Source: Mycobacterium kubicae
GTDB taxonomy: Bacteria; Actinomycetota; Actinomycetes; Mycobacteriales; Mycobacteriaceae
Direction of reading: 5' to 3'
Length of the DNA stretch: 64,000 nt
Assembly (NCBI RefSeq): GCF_015689175.1
Contig: NZ_CP065047.1
Span: forward strand, 2,914,001-2,978,000
Shown here: piece by piece, positions 45,542 through 54,181 of the stretch
Layout of the letters: the number at the start of each line of letters is the position of its first letter
How positions within the stretch are numbered: the first letter of the stretch is position 1
Position numbers and translations under genes: made by a program
Notes under the pieces: model-generated
Database searches by the model: none
The model's input: only the letters and a program-made list of their open reading frames with translations
What the model was told of the DNA's origin: nothing

Positions 45542-46324
45542 TCAGCGACCTTGCCAGCGGGGCGGCCGCTTCTCGGCGAACGCGCGCGGGCCCTCTTTGG
45601 CATCCTCGGTGGCGAAAACCCGGTCACTGTGGCGGGTTTCGTTGACGTATGCAGCCTCCAGGTCGAGCGCGAGGCCTTCGACTGCTGATTGCTTGGTCGC
45701 GAAGACCGCGAGCGGCGCGTTGGCTGCAATGCGCTCGGCGTAGTCATAGGCGGTGTCCATCAACTGCTCAGCGGGAACCACCTGATTGATCAGTCCCATC
45801 GCGAGCGCCCGCTGCGCGTCGACCAGGTCAGCGGTCAACAACAACTCCATCGCCAGGGCGTAGGGCAGCTGCCGCGGCAGGCGCACCGTGCTGCCACCAC
45901 CGGCGAACAAACCCCGCTTCGGTTCCATTACCGCGAAGCGCGCTTCTGGCACCGCCACTCGGATATCGGTGCAACCCAGCATTTCGAAGCCACCTGCGAC
46001 GCATACGCCGTTCACCGCCGCGACAATCGGCTTGTACACGGGAAACCGGTGCAGCACGGCATGGATGGCGTCCTCTTTGTTCCACCCGTCGGGCTGGGGC
46101 AGATCGCCCGTCAACTCGGGGATGAATTTCTTGAGGTCCGCACCGGTGCAAAAGTCCTGTCCGACACCGGTGACAACCGCGACCCACGCGTCGGCGTCGT
46201 CGCGAAACGCGGCCCACGCGTGCGCCAAATCTCGAAAATGCTCCATATCGAGCGAGTTGCGCGCCGAGGGCCGATTGATGGTGATCGTGACTATGTGGGC
46301 ACGCATTGTGTAATCGATGCTCAC
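45542..46324 (-). CDS. Enoyl-CoA hydratase/isomerase family protein
   Basis: The protein has 260 residues from ATG 46322-46324. Crotonase motifs: ITINRPSARNSLD, oxyanion hole GVGQDFCTGADLKKF, AAVNGVCVAGGFEMLGCTDIRVA and the acid site EPKRGLFAGGGSTVRLPRQL with Glu. The C-terminal GPRAFAEKRPPRW is typical. It likely acts on an enoyl- or dienoyl-CoA in lipid breakdown. It is convergent with the amidohydrolase (50 bp) and divergent from the STAS gene. I do not recall the corresponding M. tuberculosis gene here. Confidence 0.92.
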   Translation of the reverse strand: MSIDYTMRAHIVTITINRPSARNSLDMEHFRDLAHAWAAFRDDADAWVAVVTGVGQDFCTGADLKKFIPELTGDLPQPDGWNKEDAIHAVLHRFPVYKPIVAAVNGVCVAGGFEMLGCTDIRVAVPEARFAVMEPKRGLFAGGGSTVRLPRQLPYALAMELLLTADLVDAQRALAMGLINQVVPAEQLMDTAYDYAERIAANAPLAVFATKQSAVEGLALDLEAAYVNETRHSDRVFATEDAKEGPRAFAEKRPPRWQGR

Positions 46325-46380
46325 CGGGTCGTCCGTTTCGCTGATATGGAGCCGCCAATTAGGTCACAATGTGTTTCCGA

Positions 46381-46398
46381 GAGGCTCTGACGAGCCTC
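46381..46398. other. Short intergenic hairpin
   Basis: GAGGCTC (46381-46387) and GAGCCTC (46392-46398) form a perfect 7-bp stem with a 4-base loop. It lies 57 bp upstream of the enoyl-CoA hydratase start and 141 bp before the STAS gene. Possibly an operator; unproven. Confidence 0.4.
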
Positions 46399-46539
46399 AT
46401 TGACAGCAGAAAGTCGTTGTCCAGCCACGAGAATTGTCGTTCGGACATCCTATGTTGTCAGGCACTGTTAGACATATGCTTATTAACACGGGCTGATCGG
46501 CGACCACCGAAACTCCTCGACGACGGGACACTGCAGAAC

Positions 46540-46962
46540 ATGAAGACTGCCGCGGTCGGAACATCTTCGGTTTCTTCGAGCAGGTCGCCGGATGCGCAGC
46601 CCAGCGATTCGCTCAGCGGTCTGCGGTCGGTCACCGAAACCACCGGGTCGGCGGTCGTGGTTCGGGTGGGTGGTGACATCGACGCCAGCAACGAGGCCGT
46701 TTGGCGGCGCCTGGTCACCCGCAACGCGGCCGTCGCGATCGCGCCCGGCCCGTTCGTCGTCGACATTCGCGACATCGATTTCCTGGGGTCATGTGCCTAC
46801 GCCGTCTTGGCGCAGGAGTCGGTGAAGTGTGGCCGTCGCGGCGTGAGCATGCGACTGGTCACCAGTCAGCCGATTGTGGCGCGCACCATCGCCGCGTGCG
46901 GACTGCGTCGTCTGTTGCCGATGTACACGTCAGTGGAGACCGCGCTGGTCCCGGCGGGCTGA
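46540..46962 (+). CDS. STAS-domain anti-sigma-factor antagonist (Rv1904-like)
   Basis: The protein has 140 residues from ATG 46540. After a disordered N-terminus (residues 1-28), the STAS fold runs TGSAVVVRVGGDIDASNEAVWRRLV, IRDIDFLGSCAYAVLAQES and LVTSQPIVARTIAACGLRRLLPMYTSVETAL. The serine in FLGSCA is the position usually phosphorylated by an anti-sigma kinase. It probably releases a stress sigma factor (such as SigF) by binding its anti-sigma factor. Length matches Rv1904 (about 143). The neighbouring aao (Rv1905c) is absent here. Confidence 0.9.
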   Translation: MKTAAVGTSSVSSSRSPDAQPSDSLSGLRSVTETTGSAVVVRVGGDIDASNEAVWRRLVTRNAAVAIAPGPFVVDIRDIDFLGSCAYAVLAQESVKCGRRGVSMRLVTSQPIVARTIAACGLRRLLPMYTSVETALVPAG

Positions 46963-46985
46963 GCGGTTTCGATAGCCGCCCTGTT

Positions 46986-47453
46986 TCAGGGCACGTGTTG
47001 GCCGGTTGGACCTAGCAGTCCGTTCAAGGCGCCCAGGTTGGCTTGCAATTGGCCGCCCGCGGCCGGTCCAGGCAACTCGGCGGGCGCAGGGGCGTCGGTG
47101 ATCTGCCACGGCTGGCAGCCGTCGGTCTTGAATGCCTTGTCGGTCGCCTCGATTTGCACCGTCTGCGGCTTCTTGCTGAGCGAGTTGTCGATGAGGGCGC
47201 CGTCGGGATTCCCGAGCCGCTTCCAGTAGCAAGTGCCGTTGCCGACCGGTCCGGCGGTGCTGTAGGTACCCGGGGCGATCTCGGTGCCCACCGCAAAGGT
47301 GCCGTCGTGATCGATCGTCGTCTTGGGAGCCGGTGGCGGTGTCGGCGCCGGATCCGCACTCGCGAAGCCCGCTGACCCAGCGGCATAGCCTGCCAGAACC
47401 AGTGCCACCGCAGCGGTGCGCGCCGCAATCCGGGACCGTTCCGTCACATGCAT
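46986..47453 (-). CDS. Secreted protein, Rv1906c-like
   Basis: The protein has 155 residues from ATG 47451-47453. A signal peptide (residues 1-33, AAVALVLAGYAAGSAGFASA) is followed by a Pro-rich spacer and a domain with DGTFAVGTEIAPGTYSTAGPVGNGTCYWKRLG and TDGCQPWQI; two Cys may be bridged. Length matches Rv1906c (156). The domain resembles small beta-sandwich secreted proteins in other actinobacteria. Function unknown. It is convergent with the STAS gene (24 bp). Confidence 0.88.
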   Translation of the reverse strand: MHVTERSRIAARTAAVALVLAGYAAGSAGFASADPAPTPPPAPKTTIDHDGTFAVGTEIAPGTYSTAGPVGNGTCYWKRLGNPDGALIDNSLSKKPQTVQIEATDKAFKTDGCQPWQITDAPAPAELPGPAAGGQLQANLGALNGLLGPTGQHVP

Positions 47454-47607
47454 AGTCGCAGCTTACCTAGCTGATCTTCCTTTTTCACCTGCGAGTCGGT
47501 GGCAGACCAGCAATGGCATTGGTCGGCGGAGCGCCGTTTTCGCGAAGACACAGGATGGGTAATCGGGCCGAAAGCACCATTTCACCGGCTGCTCGTAAGG
47601 AGACCTA

Positions 47608-47919
47608 ATGCTGTGGCTGGCCATAACGCTGCTCGTGGTAAGCGTGGTGTCGTTCGCTCTGGGCTTGGTGCTTTTCACCAACGGGACTGGAGTAGCGCCG
47701 CATCGCCGGACGTCCGATGACCCGAGCGGGGTCAAGCGAGCCGCCGACCGAGTCGCCTGGCCGGATGTGTTTCGCCGGATGCCGAGCAGTCTGGCGGTCC
47801 TGATGAGCGAGAAGTCGGCCCGACATGAGCGAATCGCGGCCGCCGGATCGCTGTGCGTGATGATCGCCGTGATTGCGGCGGTCATTGCGGTCTTGGCACT
47901 GCTGGCCGCGTTCGTCTGA
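47608..47919 (+). CDS. Small two-helix membrane protein
   Basis: The protein has 103 residues from ATG 47608 after AAGGAGACCTA. There are two membrane helices: residues 4-25 (LAITLLVVSVVSFALGLVLF) and 80-102 (SLCVMIAVIAAVIAVLALLAAFV). Between them lies a basic cytoplasmic or periplasmic loop. No conserved domain or name recognised. It lies alone between Rv1906c-like and the SRPBCC gene, beginning the region that replaces katG-furA. Confidence 0.78.
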   Translation: MLWLAITLLVVSVVSFALGLVLFTNGTGVAPHRRTSDDPSGVKRAADRVAWPDVFRRMPSSLAVLMSEKSARHERIAAAGSLCVMIAVIAAVIAVLALLAAFV

Positions 47920-47931
47920 GCGATACGGCCG

Positions 47932-48426
47932 CTACGTCAGGCGACGAACTTGGCCGGCGTAACGAAGGGCATGTTCGTACGTATCGAGATTGTCCCGAGA
48001 GATCTTGGCGTGTACCGGACGCTCCAGCAAGATTCGCAGCACCGGGTTGTAGGCATGGTAGGTCTCATGAAACGTCAAAACGGTGGTGCCGTCAGGCTGC
48101 TCGGCAAGCTCGTGATAGCCCTCGGCGCGCGACCATAACGGCTTGCCGATCGCCACATATCGCGACAACTGGTTGATCCGAGCTTCGGTGACGGTTTCCC
48201 AGGAACGCCCGATGCCACCGGAAAGCAGGTATCTGGGCACGGGAAACACGCACGTGCGGACCAACCCTTCGCCGGCGTCGTTGCCCTCATTGAGGATCTC
48301 CATGCTGCCCGTGGGCCACTTGAGGACGCGCGGGCGCGGTGAATTCGGCGGCACCGGCGGATGCAGGACTTGCCAGACCTTCTCGGGCGGCGCGTCGATG
48401 TGGAAACGCACGGTGTAGGACTGCAT
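47932..48426 (-). CDS. SRPBCC protein coupled to nitroreductase
   Basis: The protein has 164 residues from ATG 48424-48426, sharing one base with the nitroreductase stop. It begins MQSYTVRFHIDAPPEKVWQVLHPPVPPNSPRPRVLKWPTGSMEILNEG, has a long helix-grip fold and ends in LDTYEHALRYAGQV. It lacks a motif for catalysis. Coupled translation suggests that it works with the nitroreductase on a hydrophobic substrate. Convergent with the small membrane protein gene (12 bp). Confidence 0.85.
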   Translation of the reverse strand: MQSYTVRFHIDAPPEKVWQVLHPPVPPNSPRPRVLKWPTGSMEILNEGNDAGEGLVRTCVFPVPRYLLSGGIGRSWETVTEARINQLSRYVAIGKPLWSRAEGYHELAEQPDGTTVLTFHETYHAYNPVLRILLERPVHAKISRDNLDTYEHALRYAGQVRRLT

Positions 48427-49055
48427 CAGCCTTCTCCCCAGCTATCCCAGTAGGTGACGCTCTCTACCGGTGGACGCGTGGCCGGCCGAAACTGCGTACC
48501 GAGTGTGTACGCCACCGGGAAGAGCGCGGCCTGGGTGACCGTGGGAGGAATTCCGAGTATCTCGCTAACCTCGCGCTCCTTGGCCAGATGCATCGTCGTC
48601 CACACCGACCCCAATCCGCGGGACCGCAGCGCCAGCAGGAAGCTCCACCCGGCCGGAATGATCGACGCCCACGCCGAGGCGGACACGACCAGGTTGCCGT
48701 CGTCGATGCGGCGATTTAGGCACGGGATGACGTGCACGGGAACCTGGGCCAGTTTGTCGCTTAACTCCAGCGCGCTGCGATATACGCGCCTGGTCTGCGG
48801 GTCGGCAGCGGTGTCGGCAGCAGAGGCGAGATATTGGGCGCCGATGCTGCGGTAGATCTCGCCGATGGCGGCGCGTTTGTCCGGATCGGTGATGACCAGC
48901 CATCGCCAGTCCTGTGCATTGGACGCCGTGGGCGCCTGCATTGCCAGTCGGATGCACTCGAGAATGACCTCGCGACCGACCGGCCGGGAAAGGTCGAGCC
49001 GTTTGCGTACCGACCGCGTGGTGGTGAGAAGCTCGTCGACCGAAGCGATGTCCAC
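48426..49055 (-). CDS. FMN-dependent nitroreductase-family protein
   Basis: The protein has 209 residues from ATG 49053-49055. The fold is visible as TTTRSVRKRLDLSRPVGREVILECIRLAMQAPTASNAQDWRWLVITD, SALELSDKLAQVPVHVIPCL and AGWSFLLALRSRGLGSVWTTMHLAKEREV. It binds FMN and probably reduces nitro, quinone or enone groups with NAD(P)H. It is first in the operon with the coupled SRPBCC gene and divergent from the gene starting at 49211. Substrate unknown. Confidence 0.9.
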   Translation of the reverse strand: MDIASVDELLTTTRSVRKRLDLSRPVGREVILECIRLAMQAPTASNAQDWRWLVITDPDKRAAIGEIYRSIGAQYLASAADTAADPQTRRVYRSALELSDKLAQVPVHVIPCLNRRIDDGNLVVSASAWASIIPAGWSFLLALRSRGLGSVWTTMHLAKEREVSEILGIPPTVTQAALFPVAYTLGTQFRPATRPPVESVTYWDSWGEG

Positions 49056-49210
49056 AGCTCAGCGAACCAGACGCCCGAGCCGATTGTCCAGATCGCCGGC
49101 CGCCGTGCAATTGCGCACGTGTAGACCCTGACGCCGGTGCAATGAACCGCCGAGATACCGTTCGGGGAACGTGGGCGTTCAGAAAAAAGCGTCCCTGAGG
49201 AGGTTTCGGC

Positions 49211-49909
49211 GTGCTGTTCATGCACGAGGTACACAAGGTGCGCGGACGTGCTGAAGAAGAGTTTGAAGCTGCGTTCCGCAAAGGCTGGATGCCGATGCTG
49301 GCCGCCGGCGACGACGCTCGCTTGCTGTGGTACGCACACCATGCCCAGGGCAGCGGTCCCTCCTACACCGTGGTGACCGTGACCGCCATCAAGGACGGCG
49401 CGGCCTGGGAACGGCTGGCGTTGCGGGTGCAGCAGGGCGACTTGCACGAATGGATGCGCACCGTCGACGAACTGCGCCACGAAGTTCAGGCCAAGCTCTT
49501 GATGCCGCTGCCGTGGTCGCCGATCCAGGATGTCGCCTTCGAGGACATTCCGGTTGACGGACGAGAGCACGAACTGAGCCTGTATATGGAAGACACGATG
49601 TGGCCATATCAGGACAAGTTGGACGAATACATCGACCGCTGCGGTGAGGTTTACGCCCGCAGCATGGAGCGGACGACGTCCATGTTGAAGATCGAGGCGG
49701 CTTTTCAGCCCGCACTGGGCAGTCACCAGCGCCGCGAGGTGTCGTTGATGCAGCGCATCAACCGACCCGAAGCGCTGCTCGATCTGCTGCGCACCCATAT
49801 GCCTCCGGAACATCGCACGCCGGGGACGTGGATGTATGACGCCTTGGACCTGCGCGACCAATGGACCAGCCGCCTGCTGCGCACCTCGGCGTGGTCACCG
49901 CTGTACTAG
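49211..49909 (+). CDS. Conserved mycobacterial protein of unknown function (NIPSNAP-like?)
   Basis: The protein has 232 residues from GTG 49211, after GAGGAGG. It begins MLFMHEVHKVRGRAEEEFEAAFRKGWMPML and contains YTVVTVTAIKDGAAWERLALRVQQGDLHEWMRTVDELRHEV, hinting at two dimeric ferredoxin-like (NIPSNAP/EthD-type) domains, but I cannot assign a family with confidence. No signal peptide or catalytic motif. It lies 4 bp upstream of the acyl-CoA ligase-like gene, so the two form an operon. Possible role in substrate handling only. Confidence 0.75.
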   Translation: MLFMHEVHKVRGRAEEEFEAAFRKGWMPMLAAGDDARLLWYAHHAQGSGPSYTVVTVTAIKDGAAWERLALRVQQGDLHEWMRTVDELRHEVQAKLLMPLPWSPIQDVAFEDIPVDGREHELSLYMEDTMWPYQDKLDEYIDRCGEVYARSMERTTSMLKIEAAFQPALGSHQRREVSLMQRINRPEALLDLLRTHMPPEHRTPGTWMYDALDLRDQWTSRLLRTSAWSPLY

Positions 49910-49913
49910 TCCC

Positions 49914-51356
49914 ATGAACATCGGCACACTCATCGACGCGGCAGCGGCCGGCGATCCCGCCCGAACCGCGCTGATCATCGACGGCCGCGCGATCGGCTAT
50001 GGCGAACTCGGCGAGGCGGTTCGCCGGTGCGCCGCGGCACTTGCGGCCAACGGTGTCGGGGTCACCGACCGCGTCGCTGTTGTGGACGCCGGCAGTGTGC
50101 TGTCCATCGCGACGGTGCTGGCTGCGGCCCGTATCGGCGCCGCTGCGGCGCTGATGAACCCGGCACTGACCGCGCCCGAATTGCGCGGACTGATGGCCAA
50201 TGGCCGCTGCGGTGCGGTCGCGGTGGCCGGGGACGCATACGTCGGCCGGGTCAGGGACGCCGGCGCGCGAACCGTGTTGACCGAGGCAGATCTGGTGAAC
50301 ACCGCCGATGTAAACGTGCCACCGGTTGCAGACGATGACGCCCGAACGGCCTTGCTGCTGTTCACCAGCGGCACCACCGGCCTGCCGAAGGCGGTCGACA
50401 TCGCCAGTCGACAGCTCACCATGCGGATCGGTCGTATGTCGTTGCCCTTCCACGCCGGGACGACACCCACCATCGGGATGATGTGCGTTCCTTTCTTCCA
50501 CATCGGTGGCGCCATCGGCCTGCTCGGCAGCCTGTACTCGGGCAACACCGTGGTGGTGCAGAAACGATTTGACGCCGGAGAATGGTTGCGCCTGGTGTCG
50601 CAGCATCGAGTGACCGGCATGTTCTTGGTGCCGACGATGCTGCAACGCATCCTCGATCACCCCGACTTCGCCGCCACCGATCTATCCTCTCTGGCGGCCA
50701 TTGCATACGGAGCAGCCGCCGCGCCCATGGCATTGGTACATCGCGCGATGGCTGCCCTTCCAAACGTTGCCTTCGCCAACGTCTTTGGTCAGACGGAGAC
50801 CTTAGGCGCGTACACGACGCTGCTACCTGACGAACACCGTGATCCCGCCCGAGCGGGCTCCGTCGGCCGGCCGCTTCCCGGGGTGGAAGTGCGCGTGGTG
50901 GATCCGGAGACCGGCATCGACGTCGCGACCGGCGCCGTCGGCGAACTTTGGGTCAACACCAGTCAGAACGCCGTCGCCGGTTGGGTTCACACCGGTGACC
51001 TCGGCCGCCGCGATGCGGACGGCTACATCTATCCGGTCGGCCGGATGCGCGACACGATCAACCGCGGGGGAGAGAAGTTCGGACCCATCGAAGTCGAGGA
51101 AGCGGTGGGATCGCATCCCGCCGTCGCTGATGTCGCGGTCGCCGGAATCGCCGACGAGGAGATGGGCCAACGAGTGGGAGCCGCTGTGGTGGCGCGCGAA
51201 CCGGTCACCCTCGAGGAATTGCGCGAGCACTGCCGCGAGCGGATCGCCTACTTCAAGCTCCCCGAACGGCTGGCGCTCGTGGACCAGATTCCCTACAGCG
51301 CAACCGGTAAGGTGAGTCGCGAACAGGTCGCCGCGTTGATCACCGGCGTGGGCTGA
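49914..51356 (+). CDS. AMP-dependent acyl-CoA synthetase/ligase-like protein
   Basis: The protein has 480 residues from ATG 49914. ANL-superfamily motifs: LLLFTSGTTGLPKAV (A3), AIAYGAAAAPM, VFGQTETLGAYT, HTGDLGRRDADGYIYPVGRMRD (A7-A8) and the C-terminal SATGKVSR Lys. It activates a carboxylic acid as acyl-AMP, then usually transfers it to CoA. It is shorter than FadD enzymes (about 500-560). It is convergent with the NMO gene by 2 bp. Substrate may be an aromatic or branched acid related to the neighbouring tautomerase/NMO genes; this is inference. Confidence 0.92.
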   Translation: MNIGTLIDAAAAGDPARTALIIDGRAIGYGELGEAVRRCAAALAANGVGVTDRVAVVDAGSVLSIATVLAAARIGAAAALMNPALTAPELRGLMANGRCGAVAVAGDAYVGRVRDAGARTVLTEADLVNTADVNVPPVADDDARTALLLFTSGTTGLPKAVDIASRQLTMRIGRMSLPFHAGTTPTIGMMCVPFFHIGGAIGLLGSLYSGNTVVVQKRFDAGEWLRLVSQHRVTGMFLVPTMLQRILDHPDFAATDLSSLAAIAYGAAAAPMALVHRAMAALPNVAFANVFGQTETLGAYTTLLPDEHRDPARAGSVGRPLPGVEVRVVDPETGIDVATGAVGELWVNTSQNAVAGWVHTGDLGRRDADGYIYPVGRMRDTINRGGEKFGPIEVEEAVGSHPAVADVAVAGIADEEMGQRVGAAVVAREPVTLEELREHCRERIAYFKLPERLALVDQIPYSATGKVSREQVAALITGVG

Positions 51357-51358
51357 CC

Positions 51359-52330
51359 TCACCGGTTCAGTATCCGGGCGGCGTCTCGCACCATCTCACT
51401 TACCAGGTCGGCGGCGGGACGAACGTCGTGAATACGACCTATCGCCTCGCCGACCAGCATCGTCACGACATCGAAATCCTCACCGGCGACGGCCTTTTCA
51501 TAGGCGGTCAGAGTCTGCGGCAGCTGGTCCAACAGTTGCGATTCGTTGCCGTGCCAGGCGTCGATCAGCGCATTGCGCACCAGCCGCGCGTTGTAGGGAC
51601 TCGACCACTGGCGTTGCCGGACAACGTCATACACCGTCGTACGGATGGTGTCATCGCCGCTGGCCGGGATCGCCCGCTGCTGGGCACGCGGTGATACCAG
51701 CGCCTCAGCGCTAGCCCAGAGTCGGGTGCCGACCAGAACACCGTCGGCTCCCAAGGCCAACGCCGCCGCCAAGCCACGGCCGTCGGCGACGCCCCCGGCG
51801 GCGACCACCAGTGTCTCTGCGGAGCGCTCGGCGACGAGGTCGACGACATCGGGCACCAGGGTGAAGGTGGACCGCGCGCTCATACCGTGCCCGCCGGCCT
51901 CAGTGCCTTGGGCGACAACGATGTTCGCGCCGGCGTCAAGCGCCTGCCGGGCTTGGTCGAGCGTTTGTACCTGCGCGGTGAGCGCAACGCCGGCGTCATG
52001 GATCCGGTCGGCGAACGGCCGCAGCTCACCGAATGACAGCATGACGGTCGCCGGTTGCTGCTGCAGGGCTAGCTCGAGCAAGTCGGGATCATGAGCCAAG
52101 CTCCAGGTGATGAAGCCGTATCCGACTCGGGCATGCCCAGCTTCGGCGATTTGCGCAGTTAACCACTCGCGGTTGCCGTAGCCCCCGCCGATGAGACCCA
52201 GCCCGCCCGCTCCAGTCACTGCCGCTGCCAGCCGACCGCCGGAGACTTCGGCCATGGGCGCCAGCAGTATCGGGTGTTCAATGCCCAGATAGTCGGTGAG
52301 ACGAGTGGACAAGGGCAAGGCGGCACTCAC
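51359..52330 (-). CDS. Nitronate monooxygenase-family protein
   Basis: The protein has 323 residues from GTG 52328-52330, overlapping the tautomerase stop (GTGA), so translation is coupled. FMN TIM-barrel motifs: PILLAPMAEVSGGRLAAAVTGAGGLGLIGGGYG, NIVVAQGTEAGGHGMSARS and ETLVVAAGGVADGRGLAAALALGADGVLVGTRL. The catalytic His in AGGHG is present. It probably oxidises nitronates or acts as an enoyl reductase. This is the second member of the family in the window (other at 33945-35075). Regulated probably by the LysR gene next to the tautomerase. Confidence 0.92.
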   Translation of the reverse strand: MSAALPLSTRLTDYLGIEHPILLAPMAEVSGGRLAAAVTGAGGLGLIGGGYGNREWLTAQIAEAGHARVGYGFITWSLAHDPDLLELALQQQPATVMLSFGELRPFADRIHDAGVALTAQVQTLDQARQALDAGANIVVAQGTEAGGHGMSARSTFTLVPDVVDLVAERSAETLVVAAGGVADGRGLAAALALGADGVLVGTRLWASAEALVSPRAQQRAIPASGDDTIRTTVYDVVRQRQWSSPYNARLVRNALIDAWHGNESQLLDQLPQTLTAYEKAVAGEDFDVVTMLVGEAIGRIHDVRPAADLVSEMVRDAARILNR

Positions 52331-52719
52331 TTGAGCTCTCCGGTGAGAAATTGCGCCCGGCCATGTCCGAACGACCAATCATCGTCGTCGTTTTCGGTGA
52401 CCGAGATGATGAGATCGGCCGGGTCGATGCCGCATCGCTCGGCGAGATTGCCTGCAACGAGTTTGTAGAACCGCTCTTTGAGCTCTTTGGGCCGGCGCCT
52501 GCTCACCACGTGCAAAACGACTAGCCGAGCAGAGCGGTCTATACCCAGCCCGGTGTCCAGCGCAACGATTTCGTGAGCCGCATGGGTGCGCACCACCTGA
52601 TAGCGGTCGCGCTGCGGCACTCCGAATGCTTCGACGACGGCATTGTGAATCGCGTCCAACAACCCACGCACCTCAGCCGGCTTCCGGCCCTCGATCAAGT
52701 CCACATACAGCAGCGGCAT
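52327..52719 (-). CDS. Tautomerase-superfamily protein (4-OT/MSAD-like)
   Basis: The protein has 130 residues from ATG 52717-52719 (MPLLYVDLIEGRKPAEVRGLLDAIHNAVVEAFGVPQRDRYQVV). After Met removal Pro1 would be the catalytic base, as in 4-oxalocrotonate tautomerase and malonate-semialdehyde decarboxylase. Length of about 129 and the later LVAGNLAERCGIDPADLIISVTENDDDDWSFGHGRAQFL fit the MSAD/YusQ-like branch. It acts on keto-enol compounds of aromatic catabolism. It is first in an operon with NMO and divergent from the LysR gene, 95 bp apart. Confidence 0.9.
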   Translation of the reverse strand: MPLLYVDLIEGRKPAEVRGLLDAIHNAVVEAFGVPQRDRYQVVRTHAAHEIVALDTGLGIDRSARLVVLHVVSRRRPKELKERFYKLVAGNLAERCGIDPADLIISVTENDDDDWSFGHGRAQFLTGELK

Positions 52720-52814
52720 GTCGCCACCTCCAATTCGTCCTCAGTTGCCTCGACGTTAGAGCCGCCGGGAGCAGCTGTGAAATGCCTGTTGTCGTGCATC
52801 TATGCTTGGCACGC

Positions 52815-53693
52815 ATGAATGCCGGAGAAACCGGCCGAATCGAGTTGCGGCACCTTCGCGCGTTCGAGGCCGTAGCCCGCCTCGGGTCGTTCACGCACGC
52901 GGCCGCCGAGCTCAACATCACCCAACCCGCGCTGACTCGTACCATCCAGCAACTCGAAGACGCGCTGTCCGTCACGCTGCTGGACCGCAGTTCGCGTCAT
53001 GTAGAGACGACACCTACTGGGCGCACGTTCGTCGATTATGTCGAACGCGTCCTCGCCGAACTACAACGTGGTTTCGACGCCGTGCGCCGCCAAGCCAGCA
53101 TTCGCCTCGGATTCAGCTGGTTGTTGCCCGACCCGTGGGCGCAGCACACCGTCGCGCGATTCGAGCAAGCCACCGGCACTCGGGTCACCCTGGTACGCAC
53201 CGACGATGCGTTGAGTGACGTGCAGCAGGGCAAGGTCGATGCTGCCGTGGTACGCGGACACATCACCTCAGCGACGGTGCGTGCCGTGCATCTTTTCGAC
53301 GAGTCGCGCGTAGCGGTGTGTTCGGTGCACTCACCGCTGGCAGACGAGGCTGAACTGCAATGGTCAGAGATTCCACACTGGCCACTGGTGGTCAATGTCA
53401 CCAGTGGCACCACCGGACCGTGGTCCTGGCCTGCCGGCGCCGGACCTCAAACAGTCGTGGAGACAACCAATTTCGACGAGTGGATCGAGTCGGTCGCGGC
53501 CGGGCGAGGGTTAGGCGTGATTCCCGACGTCGCGGTCCGGCGCAACATCCATCCAGGGGTTCGGTTCATTCCACTGCGCGGAGCACCGAAAAGCCCGGTG
53601 GTGCTCGCCTTCATGCCGCGCACCCGCAACGCGGTATTGCGCCGCTTCGTCGAGGCGGCGGTGACCAGCGCCCAAGACTCTGCCGACGGCTAA
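52815..53693 (+). CDS. LysR-family transcriptional regulator
   Basis: The protein has 292 residues from ATG 52815. The N-terminal winged HTH reads LRHLRAFEAVARLGSFTHAAAELNITQPALTRTIQQLEDALSVTLLDR, then comes a LysR effector domain. It is divergent from the tautomerase-NMO pair, the classic LysR arrangement, so it probably activates that operon in response to an aromatic or keto-acid inducer. The 95-bp gap holds a GCAT-CT-ATGC dyad that may be part of its site. Its stop overlaps the convergent SRPBCC gene by 4 bp. Confidence 0.93.
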   Translation: MNAGETGRIELRHLRAFEAVARLGSFTHAAAELNITQPALTRTIQQLEDALSVTLLDRSSRHVETTPTGRTFVDYVERVLAELQRGFDAVRRQASIRLGFSWLLPDPWAQHTVARFEQATGTRVTLVRTDDALSDVQQGKVDAAVVRGHITSATVRAVHLFDESRVAVCSVHSPLADEAELQWSEIPHWPLVVNVTSGTTGPWSWPAGAGPQTVVETTNFDEWIESVAAGRGLGVIPDVAVRRNIHPGVRFIPLRGAPKSPVVLAFMPRTRNAVLRRFVEAAVTSAQDSADG

Positions 53694-54136
53694 CCGCCGC
53701 CCTTTTTCACCTTCAGCACCCGCTTGCGCAGGCCCTCCGTGGCGGTGTCCATCAAACCCTTGGATCCCCTCTTGATCAGGAATCCGGGCACCGGCACGGT
53801 CGGGTCGACGGTGAGCTCGAAACGCACTCGGGTGGCATCGCCTTCCGGCGTCAGCGTGTATCGACCATCTTGCGCCCGTTGCTGTTTGGCGCTTACCAGC
53901 GTCCAACTCACTCCGTCGTCGTGGACGGAATAATCCAGGACCTGCTCATCGCTGACGCCGACGATCTTGACGACCTGCCGCGACTTCGTCGGACGGCCCT
54001 GATCGTCACGCTCGAGGATCTCGATCTTCTGATGCACCGAGGACCACTCGGGTAGGGCCTCCAGATCGAACAACACGTCCATGATCTCGTCGGGTGTCGC
54101 TTCGATGACGACTTCGCGGGACTCGGTGACAGCCAT
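53690..54136 (-). CDS. SRPBCC protein
   Basis: The protein has 148 residues from ATG 54134-54136. It begins MAVTESREVVIEATPDEIMDVLFDLEALPEWSSVHQKIEILERDDQGRPTKSRQVV, a typical polyketide-cyclase/START-like helix-grip fold, and ends in a Lys-rich tail (KRVLKVKKGGG). It lies 45 bp beyond the fadB5 stop (54182), in the same direction, and may be the end of that transcript. Convergent with the LysR gene (4 bp overlap). Ligand unknown. Confidence 0.88.
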   Translation of the reverse strand: MAVTESREVVIEATPDEIMDVLFDLEALPEWSSVHQKIEILERDDQGRPTKSRQVVKIVGVSDEQVLDYSVHDDGVSWTLVSAKQQRAQDGRYTLTPEGDATRVRFELTVDPTVPVPGFLIKRGSKGLMDTATEGLRKRVLKVKKGGG

Positions 54137-54181
54137 GCCGGAAACATAACCCGGCCCGGCTGCGCTGAAACCATCGGTCCG

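Noticed and set aside
52720..52814. GCAT-CT-ATGC dyad in the LysR/tautomerase gap as a firm operator
   Set aside because: Too short (8 paired bases) and no second T-N11-A half found; mentioned only as a possibility in the LysR entry.
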